From Bog-756 sp963741055 (GTDB lineage Bacteria > Actinomycetota > Acidimicrobiia > Acidimicrobiales > RAAP-2): a DNA stretch of 64,000 nucleotides. A program made the translations under genes and the position numbers. Numbering within the stretch: position 1 is the stretch's first letter; each line of letters begins with the position of its first letter. Shown here piece after piece: positions 1 through 7,451 of the stretch. A model generated the notes under the pieces. That model ran no database searches and was not told the origin of the DNA. It saw nothing but the letters and a program-made list of their open reading frames with translations. Where the stretch lies: assembly GCA_963741055.1 (NCBI GenBank), contig CAVUGU010000005.1, forward strand, positions 124,001 to 188,000, written 5' to 3'.

Positions 1-875
1 CGTCCGACGTGCGCCCGACACTCGTCGAAGGAACCGTGGACCACGAGGGCGTCGACGGTCTCGTCGGGGATCGCCGCGAGGGCGGCCTTGCGGTCCCCCG
101 CCTTCCACGCTGACCACATCTCCTCGAGCTCGGGGCCGCGGCCGAGCCAGCGGTGGAAGGCCGCGTAGACGCCCACGTTGAGATAGGCCGCGATCATCCT
201 GCGTCCGACGGCGCGCACGGTCTCGGTGTCCTCGGAAGGACAGACGAAGATGCGCGCCGCGGCAGGGCAGGCCCCACCCGTCTCGGCTCGGACGGTCACC
301 ACGTCCTCGGCGGACAGCCAGTTGAGGATCACCCCGTCGGCCGCGCTCGCGGCGAGCCGCAGCATTCCGGGTCGGAGAGCCGCGAGGAAGATCGGTGGCG
401 GGTGCTCGACCGGACGAGCGAGCCGGAAGCCGCGCACGGTGAACGTCTCGAACTCGCGATCGACCTTCTCTCCGGCGAGCGCTTCACGCAAGAAGGCGAT
501 GGTGTCCCGAGCCCGCTGGTAGGGCATGTCGAAGGGGATCCCGTTCCAGCGGCTGACGATCACGTCCGAGGACGTCCCGAGGCCGAAGGTGAATCGTCCC
601 GGAGCCGCCTCCGCCATCGCCGCCACGCTCTGGGCGAGGAGTGCGGGCCCCCTCGTGTAGGCGGGGATGATCGCGACACCGAGCCGGAGGCCCGGTGTCC
701 AGGCCGCTGCCAGGGCGAGTGGTGTGAGCCCGTCGACCCCATCGGTCTCGGCCGACCACACGTCGGTGTACCCGAGGCGCAAAAGCTCCTCGTACCAGGC
801 ACGATGCTCGAGGAGCGAGACTCCGTCGAAGGGGACCGTGATGCCGTAGCGTCGATCGCTGTCCGTCCCGCTCAC
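1..875 (-). CDS. LLM-class F420-dependent oxidoreductase, C-terminus cut by window edge
   Basis: Luciferase-like monooxygenase superfamily TIM-barrel enzyme that probably uses coenzyme F420 to oxidise or reduce an unknown small molecule in the cytoplasm. About 291 residues are visible. The N-terminus has the family pattern of a first strand (ITVPFDG), a helix, then LGYTDVWSAE, followed by LGVAIIPAYTRGP and GRFTFGLGTS. The start is firm: an in-frame TAA at 887-885 lies four codons upstream of the GTG at 875, and no other start codon lies between. The gene runs off the left edge, so only a few dozen C-terminal residues should be missing. The substrate cannot be told. FMN-dependent alkanal-type monooxygenase is the main alternative; F420 is favoured because another F420-type protein lies at 12533. 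Confidence 0.85.
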   Translation of the reverse strand, partial: MSGTDSDRRYGITVPFDGVSLLEHRAWYEELLRLGYTDVWSAETDGVDGLTPLALAAAWTPGLRLGVAIIPAYTRGPALLAQSVAAMAEAAPGRFTFGLGTSSDVIVSRWNGIPFDMPYQRARDTIAFLREALAGEKVDREFETFTVRGFRLARPVEHPPPIFLAALRPGMLRLAASAADGVILNWLSAEDVVTVRAETGGACPAAARIFVCPSEDTETVRAVGRRMIAAYLNVGVYAAFHRWLGRGPELEEMWSAWKAGDRKAALAAIPDETVDALVVHGSFDECRAHVG

Positions 876-910
876 GTCCCCGTATTACACCCTCCTGGCA
901 CACTCTTCCC

Positions 911-1294
911 ATGAAGGACGCGCCGTTCGCCACCGATGCTCCCTCCACGAAGGAGGCTCCTCCGGTGAGGGAATCCCCTCCGGTGAGGGGAGCCCGCCAG
1001 CTCCAGCTTCCGCTTGCTGCTTCGGAAGCCAACGCGAGGCGCTCGTCTCGGTCACGCGCGCCACGCCGGCCACGTCCCTCTCCCTCGGCCGCCGAGTTCC
1101 GCACCGAGAGTCGGCGACCGAGCGCCACCCCCGCTGACTCGGCCCGCTCTTCCGACGGCGCCTACCGACGTCTCGACGAGCGGACCCGCCGCGTCGGCCT
1201 CGAAGGCATCGCCGCGGCCCGGGCCGTCCTCGAGCACGGGGGTCACGTCGACGCCGCGGAGCAGAGCTGTCGCGGCCGAGGACGCGCCGCCTGA
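911..1294 (+). CDS. Short conserved-looking hypothetical protein
   Basis: A 127-residue frame with a low-complexity Pro/Ala/Arg-rich first two thirds and a distinct C-terminal patch, LDERTRRVGLEGIAAARAVL. I recall that patch, preceded by an LQLPL-like motif (present here near residue 31), from short actinobacterial proteins of unknown function. It sits 25 bases upstream of the deacetylase gene on the same strand. No signal peptide, membrane segment or catalytic motif is visible. The start at 911 is the longest option and a shorter form is possible. The region 876-1319 would otherwise be empty. Function unknown. Confidence 0.45.
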   Translation: MKDAPFATDAPSTKEAPPVRESPPVRGARQLQLPLAASEANARRSSRSRAPRRPRPSPSAAEFRTESRRPSATPADSARSSDGAYRRLDERTRRVGLEGIAAARAVLEHGGHVDAAEQSCRGRGRAA

Positions 1295-1319
1295 GCGTGT
1301 CCCGCACTACGGTCGAGGC

Positions 1320-2150
1320 ATGGCGACTCTCGCCGAGCGTCTCGGCTACACGGGTGACGACCGACTGCTGATTCTCAACTGCGCCGATCTCGGCCTCTGC
1401 CACGCCTCGACCGTCGGCGTCTACGAGGCGCTCCGCGACGGCATCGGAACCAGCGCCTCGCTCGTCGTCCCCGCTCCCTGGGCACGCGAGTCTGCGTCGC
1501 GATTCCGTGGTGACGACGTCGGCGTCCGGCTCACCCTGAACGCCGAACACGACCTCTACCGCTGGGGACCGTTGACCCAGGCTCCCTCACTCCTCGACGG
1601 TGACGGAGGGTTTCCGAGGACGATCTCCGATCTGTGGGACCACGCGGACTTGGACGAGCTGCGTCGCGAGTGCCGCGCGCAGGTCGAGCGGGCGGTGCTG
1701 TGGGGGTTCGACATCAGCCACCTCGACGCCCACCTCGACGCGTTGATCCTCCGACCCGAATTCTTCGACGTCTACCTCGAGCTGGCCCTGGACTTCGCCC
1801 TGCCACTCCGCCTGCTCGGAGCCGAGGCCGAGCGCAACATCGGCTTTCCCGTTCACCAGTTGGCCGCCGAAGCGGGAGTCGTCTTCGCCGACCATCTGGC
1901 GACCCTGCCGCGACGGGGAACCCGCCAGGCGTTTGTCGACCTGCTCGCGGTGCTGGAGCCGGGGATCACCGAGCTGACCCTCCACCCGGCCGTCGACACT
2001 CCCGAACTGCGGGCGATCGGCGGCGACTGGCAGGCCCGGGTGGCCGACCACGTCCTGCTCGTCGCCGATCGGGGTCTCGACCAGGTGGTCGCCGACGCCG
2101 GCGTCACGCTCATCGGCTACCGCCCGCTGCGCGACCTCATGCGCGCCTGA
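1320..2150 (+). CDS. ChbG/YdjC-like carbohydrate deacetylase family protein
   Basis: A 276-residue protein of the YdjC/ChbG family, metal-dependent deacetylases that remove acetyl groups from N-acetylated sugars such as chitobiose derivatives. Visible motifs are the N-terminal ILNCADLGLCHAS (family form usually ADDFG, so one acidic residue is replaced), a central SHLDAHLDAL with two histidines that fit the metal site, and a late ELTLHPAVDT with the third histidine. The ATG at 1320 was chosen because it starts just before the first strand; an upstream extension in the same frame is low-complexity and overlaps the preceding short gene. No sugar-uptake genes are adjacent, so the substrate is open. 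The altered first motif makes activity somewhat uncertain. Confidence 0.75.
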   Translation: MATLAERLGYTGDDRLLILNCADLGLCHASTVGVYEALRDGIGTSASLVVPAPWARESASRFRGDDVGVRLTLNAEHDLYRWGPLTQAPSLLDGDGGFPRTISDLWDHADLDELRRECRAQVERAVLWGFDISHLDAHLDALILRPEFFDVYLELALDFALPLRLLGAEAERNIGFPVHQLAAEAGVVFADHLATLPRRGTRQAFVDLLAVLEPGITELTLHPAVDTPELRAIGGDWQARVADHVLLVADRGLDQVVADAGVTLIGYRPLRDLMRA

Positions 2151-2250
2151 CGGGGTCGGCGCCGTGGCGCGCGATCCGGTCCGGCACCCCAGGCCAAGGG
2201 CACTCCGAACCCGGTGAGCGGGTAGGACCACCGGTAGTCTGAGTCCACCG

Positions 2251-3031
2251 ATGGGAGTTCCAGTGGCCAGGGGTGAGCAGGCAAGGCTGAGACGCGAGGT
2301 GCTCCCCGCGCCGAGCGATCCGCCGACCTCTCGGGATCAGCCCCAGCTCGCGCTCGCCCCTGCACGACCGCTCCGCCTCGAGAACCTCTATCTCCTCGAT
2401 CCGGTCGCCAACGAGACGACTCCCATCGAGGCGATCGTCTTCAACGACGAGGGAATCGGGGTCATCGAACACCGCGGTCAGCCGGCGCGTGTGCTGCCGT
2501 GGTCGTCGGTGTCCGCGCAGGTGGTCGAGGAGTGGTCGGGCGGCGTCGTCCCCGAATGGTGGGTCGATCCGGAACTCGATCGCGACCAGACCCTCGAGGC
2601 TCGGGGCGGGCCCGGACCGACGGTCACCGATCCCGACGCACGGGTGCGCGCCTGGCCGTCGAACGAGCCTGGCTCGCTGATCGGGATCCAGACGCCGACG
2701 GGTACCTACCGGTTCCTCCTCCCCGGAACCGACCCGGTCCGGCTCTCCGATCGGATCAACGCGATCGCCGGCCCACACCGTGGCCCCTCCGCCATCGCCG
2801 CAGTGGCAGAAGGTCCCGGAGGAACGGCCCTCGCGTCGCCGTTCACGCCGGCCGGTCGAAGGGCGGTCGACGTGGTCGAAGGTCCAGCCCTACCTCGTCG
2901 CCCTGTTGATCGTGTTCATCGCGACGTCGGTGACCCTGATCCTGCTGCAGAGCGCAGGGGTGATCCATCTCCCGTTCCTCGGCGGGGCGAACTCCGGTTC
3001 GCTCGGACGGCCGACGCTCAGAAGTCGGTAG
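2251..3031 (+). CDS. Unknown membrane-anchored protein, one apparent frameshift
   Basis: The first about 175 residues form a beta-rich soluble domain (for example VIEHRGQPARVLPWSSV and TPTGTYRFLLPG) that looks like a small regulatory or PH-like fold; I do not recognise the family. Near position 2772 the frame must shift by one extra base. The downstream frame then gives a Pro- and Arg-rich linker and one strong transmembrane helix (YLVALLIVFIATSVTLILL) close to the C-terminus, so the protein is likely tail-anchored with the domain in the cytoplasm. The two frames read together as one sensible protein, which supports an indel error. The 3' end overlaps the convergent SCP2 gene by 14 bases. The function is unknown. 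Confidence 0.6.
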
Positions 3032-3404
3032 CTGCCGCGAGCCGCTTGGAGAAGTCGCGATACGCCTCTGAGGTGGTCGCGGACAACAGCGCCAGCATGA
3101 GCGCCATCGAACCGGTGACCTTGAGGCGACCCTGCATGAAAGCGACGTTCGGGTCGAGGCTGCCGGTGGTCAACGCGACTCCGTCGTCCCAGCTCGCGGT
3201 CAGTGCCACGTCGGCAGCCGGGGCTCTTCCCGGCGACCCGCTCTGCAGACGTCCGTCCTCCAACACCGCGTAGCAGCGGACGGTGCCGGTCGGAGCGCCG
3301 GTCAGCTCACACTGGAAGGTTCCCGACAGGTCCGGGCGCTTCGGGCAATCGGTCCCGAGTGCGCGCACCTCGTCGAACCACTCCGGTGAGAGCCAGTCGG
3401 TCAC
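3018..3404 (-). CDS. SCP2 sterol-binding-domain protein
   Basis: A 128-residue single-domain protein like sterol carrier protein 2, a hydrophobic-pocket fold that binds sterols or acyl-CoAs. Motifs seen include FQCELTGAPTGTVRCYAVLEDG, split here as FQCELTGAPTG then TVRCYAVLEDG, the central DVALTASWDDGVAL, and FMQGRLKVTGSMALM near residue 90, which is the typical SCP2 helix leading into the ligand tunnel. The GTG start at 3404 overlaps the mca stop codon as GTGA, so the two genes are translationally coupled. That pairing with mycothiol metabolism gives no obvious functional link. It may serve lipid or sterol handling together with the P450s downstream in the window. Confidence 0.85.
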   Translation of the reverse strand: MTDWLSPEWFDEVRALGTDCPKRPDLSGTFQCELTGAPTGTVRCYAVLEDGRLQSGSPGRAPAADVALTASWDDGVALTTGSLDPNVAFMQGRLKVTGSMALMLALLSATTSEAYRDFSKRLAAATDF

Positions 3405-4360
3405 CGTCCGACCGAGACGAGCCCCGGGACACCGGCGAACAGATCGCTCTCGACGTCGCCGTTTTCGACGACGAGCGCCTCGGGTGACGCGAGACGGCCG
3501 TCGGCGTCACGGATCTGGGCCAATCGATAGTCGTCGTGGGGGTGGATCGAGGCCATCACCTCCGGCGGCAGCCCGAACCAGAAGCGCGAGTTGGGGTCCA
3601 CCTGGGTCGCGTGGGCCAGCAACGCCTCGCGGCGCACGTCGGCGAAGTCGCTGATATCGATCGAGGTGGTCACCACCTCTTCGCGCGCGTCCTCCCATCG
3701 CTTCCGCCACTGCTCGTCGAAGGGGGACTCGAGCCCGAGCTCCTCGAACTTCTGATGGATCTCGCGGAAGCGGGCCACCGAGAAGACCGTGTAGTAGAGC
3801 TTGTTCGGTTGGAAGGCCTCGCCCGAGCCGGGGAAACGCCTCGGGTCGCCTGCCGCCTCGAACGCCGCGACGCCGATCTCGTGGACCCGCAGGTGGTCGG
3901 GGTGCGGGTAGCCGGACTGCTCGTCGCCGTAGACGATCATCACCTGGGGGCGCTCCCGGCGCACCACGGCGACCACGCGCTCCACCGCCTCGTCGTGAGG
4001 AGCTCGGGCAAAGGAGGCCGGGTTGGCGTTCGCCTCGGTGCCCGGCATCCCCGAGTCGCGGTAGCCGAGCCGCACCACCTCGTCGTAGCCGATGATCGCG
4101 GCCGATCGGTCGAGCTCCTCCTGGCGTAGCTCGGGGAGGTGGGCACGTACCTCGGGCGTGTCGAGCGCGGGATTGAGGATGTCCCCTTCCTCACCGCCGG
4201 TGCAGCAGACGAGGACGGTGTGCACTCCCGCTGCGTGGTAGCGCGCGACGGTTCCGGCGCCTTTGGAGGCCTCGTCGTCGGGGTGGGCGTGGACCGTGAG
4301 CAGGCATGGCGTCTCGGGCACGACGAACACGCTACCGGGCAGCCACGGCCTAAGCTTCAC
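3401..4360 (-). CDS. mca: Mycothiol S-conjugate amidase Mca (LmbE/PIG-L family)
   Basis: Zinc amidase that cleaves mycothiol S-conjugates to release a mercapturic acid for export, a detoxification step specific to actinobacteria. It carries VHAHPDDEASKGAGT near residues 23-37, with the His-Pro-Asp-Asp zinc motif and the Mca-type Lys-Gly signature, plus SGYPHPDHLRVHEI with a further zinc histidine. The length (319 residues from GTG 4360) is slightly over the usual about 290. In-frame GTG codons at 4330 and 4321 fit the family N-terminus better, so the true start may be one of these. None has a clear Shine-Dalgarno sequence. It is divergent from pspA (26 bases apart) and coupled to the SCP2 gene. 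MshB deacetylase is a paralogous alternative. Confidence 0.88.
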   Translation of the reverse strand: MKLRPWLPGSVFVVPETPCLLTVHAHPDDEASKGAGTVARYHAAGVHTVLVCCTGGEEGDILNPALDTPEVRAHLPELRQEELDRSAAIIGYDEVVRLGYRDSGMPGTEANANPASFARAPHDEAVERVVAVVRRERPQVMIVYGDEQSGYPHPDHLRVHEIGVAAFEAAGDPRRFPGSGEAFQPNKLYYTVFSVARFREIHQKFEELGLESPFDEQWRKRWEDAREEVVTTSIDISDFADVRREALLAHATQVDPNSRFWFGLPPEVMASIHPHDDYRLAQIRDADGRLASPEALVVENGDVESDLFAGVPGLVSVGR

Positions 4361-4386
4361 CGCGAAGATCGAGGAAGGACCGATCC

Positions 4387-5136
4387 ATGGGCGTCATGAA
4401 GCGTATGTCGGCAATATTCCAGGCCAAGACCAACAAGCTGCTCGACAAGGCCGAGGACCCGCGCGAATCGCTCGACCTCTCCTACCAAAAGCAGCTCGAG
4501 AGTCTCCAGAAGGTCCGGCGGAGCGTTGCCGACGTCACCACTGCGAAGAAGCGGATCGAGCTCCAGGCGACCCAGCTCCAGCAGCAGGGGGACAAGCTCC
4601 AGCTGCAGGCGAAGGCCGCGCTGAGCCAGGGCAACGAGGATCTCGCCCGCGAGGCCCTCGCCCGGCGCGCCGCCCTCGGCGAGCAGCTCTCCGACCTCCA
4701 GACCCAGCACGAGCAAGTAGCCGGCCAGGAGCAGAAGCTCATCGCTACCGCGCAGAAGCTCCAGACCCAGGTCGACTCCTTCCGCACCAAGAAGGAGACC
4801 ATGAAGGCCAGCTACACCGCGGCCGAGGCTCAGACCAAGATCGGCGAGGCGGTCTCGGGCATCTCCGAGTCGATGAGCGACGCCGGGATGTCGATGCAGC
4901 GCGCCCAGGACAAGATCGCGGGCATGCAGGCCCGTGCCGGTGCGATGGACGAGCTGCTCGCCTCCGGCGCCCTTACCGATCTCAGCAATCCGGTCGACGA
5001 CATCCAGACCCAGCTGGACAAGGCCTCTACCCAGTCGACCGTCGACACCGAGCTCGCCGCGCTGAAGGCCGAGGTCGGCGCGGGACAGCCGGCGGCCGAG
5101 CTCGGAGCCGCGGACCAGGGGGACGCGCCCAAATGA
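4387..5136 (+). CDS. pspA: PspA/IM30 family membrane-stress protein
   Basis: A 249-residue, almost entirely alpha-helical protein of the PspA/IM30 (ESCRT-III-like) family, which polymerises on damaged cytoplasmic membranes and preserves the proton gradient. The N-terminal amphipathic start (MKRMSAIFQAKTNKLLDKAEDP) is split here as MKRMSAIFQAK and TNKLLDKAEDP; the central region (residues about 30-150) is a long Gln/Lys/Leu coiled coil with QATQLQQQGDKLQLQAK. It starts a four-gene operon with pspAA, htpX and pspAB. Its stop overlaps the next start as ATGA. The neighbours argue for a membrane quality-control role rather than the vesicle role of plant Vipp1. Confidence 0.93.
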   Translation: MGVMKRMSAIFQAKTNKLLDKAEDPRESLDLSYQKQLESLQKVRRSVADVTTAKKRIELQATQLQQQGDKLQLQAKAALSQGNEDLAREALARRAALGEQLSDLQTQHEQVAGQEQKLIATAQKLQTQVDSFRTKKETMKASYTAAEAQTKIGEAVSGISESMSDAGMSMQRAQDKIAGMQARAGAMDELLASGALTDLSNPVDDIQTQLDKASTQSTVDTELAALKAEVGAGQPAAELGAADQGDAPK

Positions 5137-5423
5137 TCGTGCGCATCCTCGGGGACACCCAGTACGAGGTGCCAACCGAAGCCTGCGGAGCGCTCGAAGA
5201 GCTCGACGCCGACCTGGTGAAGGCGGTCGACGGCAACGACGAGGCGGCCTTCACCAATGCTTTGACCAAGCTCATCGCGGAGGTGCGCCGGGCCGGCACG
5301 CCGCTCGCGGCGGATGCCTTCGCGCCCTCGGACCTCGTCGTGCCGTTCGCGGACGCGACGCTGGAGGAAACGAAGAGCCTCCTCGCCGACAGCAGCGATC
5401 CGACCGGATCGGACGGCTCGTAG
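5133..5423 (+). CDS. pspAA: PspA-associated protein PspAA
   Basis: A 96-residue protein starting at ATG 5133, which overlaps the pspA stop codon by four bases. It opens with MIVRILGDTQYEVP and contains LEELDADLVKAVDG and a C-terminal DLVVPFADATLEE, matching the small PspAA partner found after pspA in actinobacteria. It has no signal peptide or membrane segment, so it should act in the cytoplasm, presumably through PspA. Its biochemical role is not established to my knowledge. Assignment rests on operon position and general resemblance; translational coupling suggests fixed stoichiometry with PspA. Confidence 0.85.
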   Translation: MIVRILGDTQYEVPTEACGALEELDADLVKAVDGNDEAAFTNALTKLIAEVRRAGTPLAADAFAPSDLVVPFADATLEETKSLLADSSDPTGSDGS

Positions 5424-5432
5424 TCTGAGGTC

Positions 5433-6368
5433 ATGAGCACCGCACGCAACATCCCGAACGATCGGGGCCTCACCCTGCGCATGTTCACCACGGGTCTCCT
5501 GTTGGTGATCCTGTACGGAGCGGTGATCGGGCTGCTCATCGCATTCGGCGTCTCGCTCGCGGTGGTGCTGGTCTTCGCGGGAGTGATCCTGTTCGTGCAG
5601 TACTGGTTCTCGGACAAGATCGCCCTGTTCGGGATGGGTGGCCACGAGGTGACCCCCGAGCAGGCACCCCAGCTGCACGGCGTCATCGACCGGCTCTGTG
5701 CGATGGCCGACATGAAGAAGCCGCGGGTGGCCATTGCCGACACCGACGTACCCAACGCCTTCGCCACCGGCCGGAGCCCCAACAGCGCGGTGGTCTGCGC
5801 CACCACCGGTCTCATGCGGCGCCTCGACGAGCCCGAGCTCGAGGCGGTGCTCAGCCACGAGCTCTCCCACGTCGCCCACCGCGACGTGGCGGTCATGACC
5901 ATCGCCAGCTTCCTCGGGGTGGTGGCCGGCCTGATCACCCGGATCATGCTGTGGACCGGCTTGATCGGCGGCTTCGGGGGCGGCCGTAACAACAACCAGG
6001 GCGGCCAGGACAATGCCGCGCTGGTCGAGCTCGCGGTGCTCGCCGTTTCGATCGTGGTCTACGTCATCAGCTTCTTGCTCACGATGGCGCTCTCGCGCTA
6101 CCGGGAGCTCGCCGCCGACCGGTCGGGAGCACTTCTCACCGGGCGCCCCTCCGCGCTCGCGTCGGCGCTGGTGAAGGTCACCGGCGAGATGTCGCGCATC
6201 CCGACCCGGGACCTGCGCTCGACCGAGGCGTTCAACGCCTTCTACTTCACGCCCGCCATCGCCAGCCGTGGCGTGAGCCTGTCGACGTTGTTCTCGACGC
6301 ACCCCTCCCTCGACCAGCGGCTCGCTCAGCTGGCCAAGATCGAGGCCGAGCTGGGCCGCCCGTCGTGA
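5433..6368 (+). CDS. htpX: HtpX-type membrane zinc metalloprotease
   Basis: A 311-residue integral-membrane M48 protease that degrades misfolded membrane proteins. Two transmembrane helices occupy about residues 18-60 (LLLVILYGAVIGLLIAFGV and the next stretch), followed by the cytoplasmic zinc site HELSH near residue 144, two further hydrophobic segments flanking a Gly/Asn-rich loop, and the third zinc ligand region SRYRELAADR near residue 223. The end matches the family pattern FSTHPSLDQRL. The ATG at 5433 lies 9 bases after pspAA. Its place between pspAA and pspAB ties it to the Psp membrane-stress response. Confidence 0.93.
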   Translation: MSTARNIPNDRGLTLRMFTTGLLLVILYGAVIGLLIAFGVSLAVVLVFAGVILFVQYWFSDKIALFGMGGHEVTPEQAPQLHGVIDRLCAMADMKKPRVAIADTDVPNAFATGRSPNSAVVCATTGLMRRLDEPELEAVLSHELSHVAHRDVAVMTIASFLGVVAGLITRIMLWTGLIGGFGGGRNNNQGGQDNAALVELAVLAVSIVVYVISFLLTMALSRYRELAADRSGALLTGRPSALASALVKVTGEMSRIPTRDLRSTEAFNAFYFTPAIASRGVSLSTLFSTHPSLDQRLAQLAKIEAELGRPS

Positions 6369-6395
6369 CCGCTCCCCTCGCCTGACCGGCCCCGG

Positions 6396-7091
6396 ATGGG
6401 CCTTCTCGACACGATCCTCGGCCGCAGCAAGCCGGTCCAATCCAACCTCGACGATCTCTTCGCGTTGCCCTCGGCATCGATCACCCTGCAGAGCGCGGCC
6501 GGGATGTCCTGCTCTGGTCACGCCGGCGTGTGCTTCAAACCGCCGACGGGGCAGGGCATCGTCGAGATGCAGGACGAGGTGGTGAAACTCCTCTCGATGA
6601 ACAAAGGGGCGGGACTCACCAAGACCGAGGACAGCTTCGGCTACCAGTGGCTGGTCGTCGACGACCCGGACATCGAGGCGTTGGTCACCCAGGTGCACGT
6701 CGTCAACTCGTCGCTGGCGGACGCAGGATGGGGACCTCAGCTGCTGTGCTCGGTGTTCGGGATCGCCGCACTGCCGGGGAGCCCGGGCCTGGAGGCCCCG
6801 AGCGATCCGGACGCCCCCGACGCCCCCGACGCGCTGGTCTCGCCTGCTGCTGCCGACGACGCCTCGGACTCTGTCGACACCCGGACGGTCGGGCCGGGCG
6901 TCCTGCTCGACTCGACCGCCTTTCTCGTCTACCTGTTCAAGCGCGGCACCTTCTATCCCTTCGTCCCGAAGGGTAAGGAGCAGCGCGACACCGAAGCAGA
7001 GCTCCGGCTCCGGAGCCTCGTCGCCGACGACCTGAAGATCGAGGGCGACCTCGACCGCTGGTTCCCGCTCTGGGATCTTCCCGTTCACTGA
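6396..7091 (+). CDS. pspAB: PspA-associated protein PspAB
   Basis: A 231-residue soluble protein that closes the pspA-pspAA-htpX operon and matches the PspAB family by position and opening sequence (MGLLDTILGRSKPV). Residues about 15-125 form one domain (for example EDSFGYQWLVVDDPDIEALV). An Asp/Ala/Pro-rich linker around residues 130-165 contains three near-identical DAP units. The C-terminal part has FLVYLFKRGTFYPFVP and ends in WFPLWDLPVH. No membrane segment or catalytic motif is visible. Function unknown beyond its association with PspA and HtpX. Confidence 0.85.
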   Translation: MGLLDTILGRSKPVQSNLDDLFALPSASITLQSAAGMSCSGHAGVCFKPPTGQGIVEMQDEVVKLLSMNKGAGLTKTEDSFGYQWLVVDDPDIEALVTQVHVVNSSLADAGWGPQLLCSVFGIAALPGSPGLEAPSDPDAPDAPDALVSPAAADDASDSVDTRTVGPGVLLDSTAFLVYLFKRGTFYPFVPKGKEQRDTEAELRLRSLVADDLKIEGDLDRWFPLWDLPVH

Positions 7092-7153
7092 GCTCCCCGG
7101 GTGTGCTCGCCGGGATGAGTTCGCCCGGGCGATCCGGCCCGGGAGTCAGCGTT

Positions 7154-7447
7154 TCAGCCTGCCGCCTCGTCGATCGCCGCGGCCAGGTCGACGTCGGACT
7201 GGGTGATCCCGCCGGCGTCGTGGGTCACCAAAGCGAAGGTCACCTTGTTGTACCGGATGTCGATGTCCGGATGGTGGTTGGCCGACTCGGCGAGCTCGGC
7301 GACCCGATCGACCAAGACGATCGCGTCGACGAAAGTGGGGGCGGCCACCGTGCGGGTGAGCTTTCCGTCGATCAGAGCCCAGTCCGACACGCTCCGTGCC
7401 TCCAGCGCACCCGCGACCTCCTCGTCGGTCAGGACACGCCGGGCCAC
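7154..7447 (-). CDS. 4a-hydroxytetrahydrobiopterin (pterin carbinolamine) dehydratase
   Basis: A 97-residue protein of the DCoH/PhhB family, which dehydrates 4a-hydroxy-tetrahydropterins during pterin cofactor recycling. It shows the signature AESANHHPDIDIRYNKV with the paired active-site histidines, then LVTHDAGGITQSD with the third. The GTG at 7447 was chosen because it lies four bases after the stop of the upstream P450 and just before the usual first residues; a longer frame to 7543 only overlaps the P450. No aromatic amino acid hydroxylase is in the window, so the pterin partner is unknown. Co-transcription with the P450 is likely. Confidence 0.88.
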   Translation of the reverse strand: MARRVLTDEEVAGALEARSVSDWALIDGKLTRTVAAPTFVDAIVLVDRVAELAESANHHPDIDIRYNKVTFALVTHDAGGITQSDVDLAAAIDEAAG

Positions 7448-7451
7448 GGAT

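Noticed and set aside
4830..7088. Very long open frame on the minus strand opposite the psp/htpX operon
   Set aside because: It is antisense to four well-recognised genes, and its protein is His/Arg/Gly-rich with no family motif. Long antisense frames are common in GC-rich DNA.
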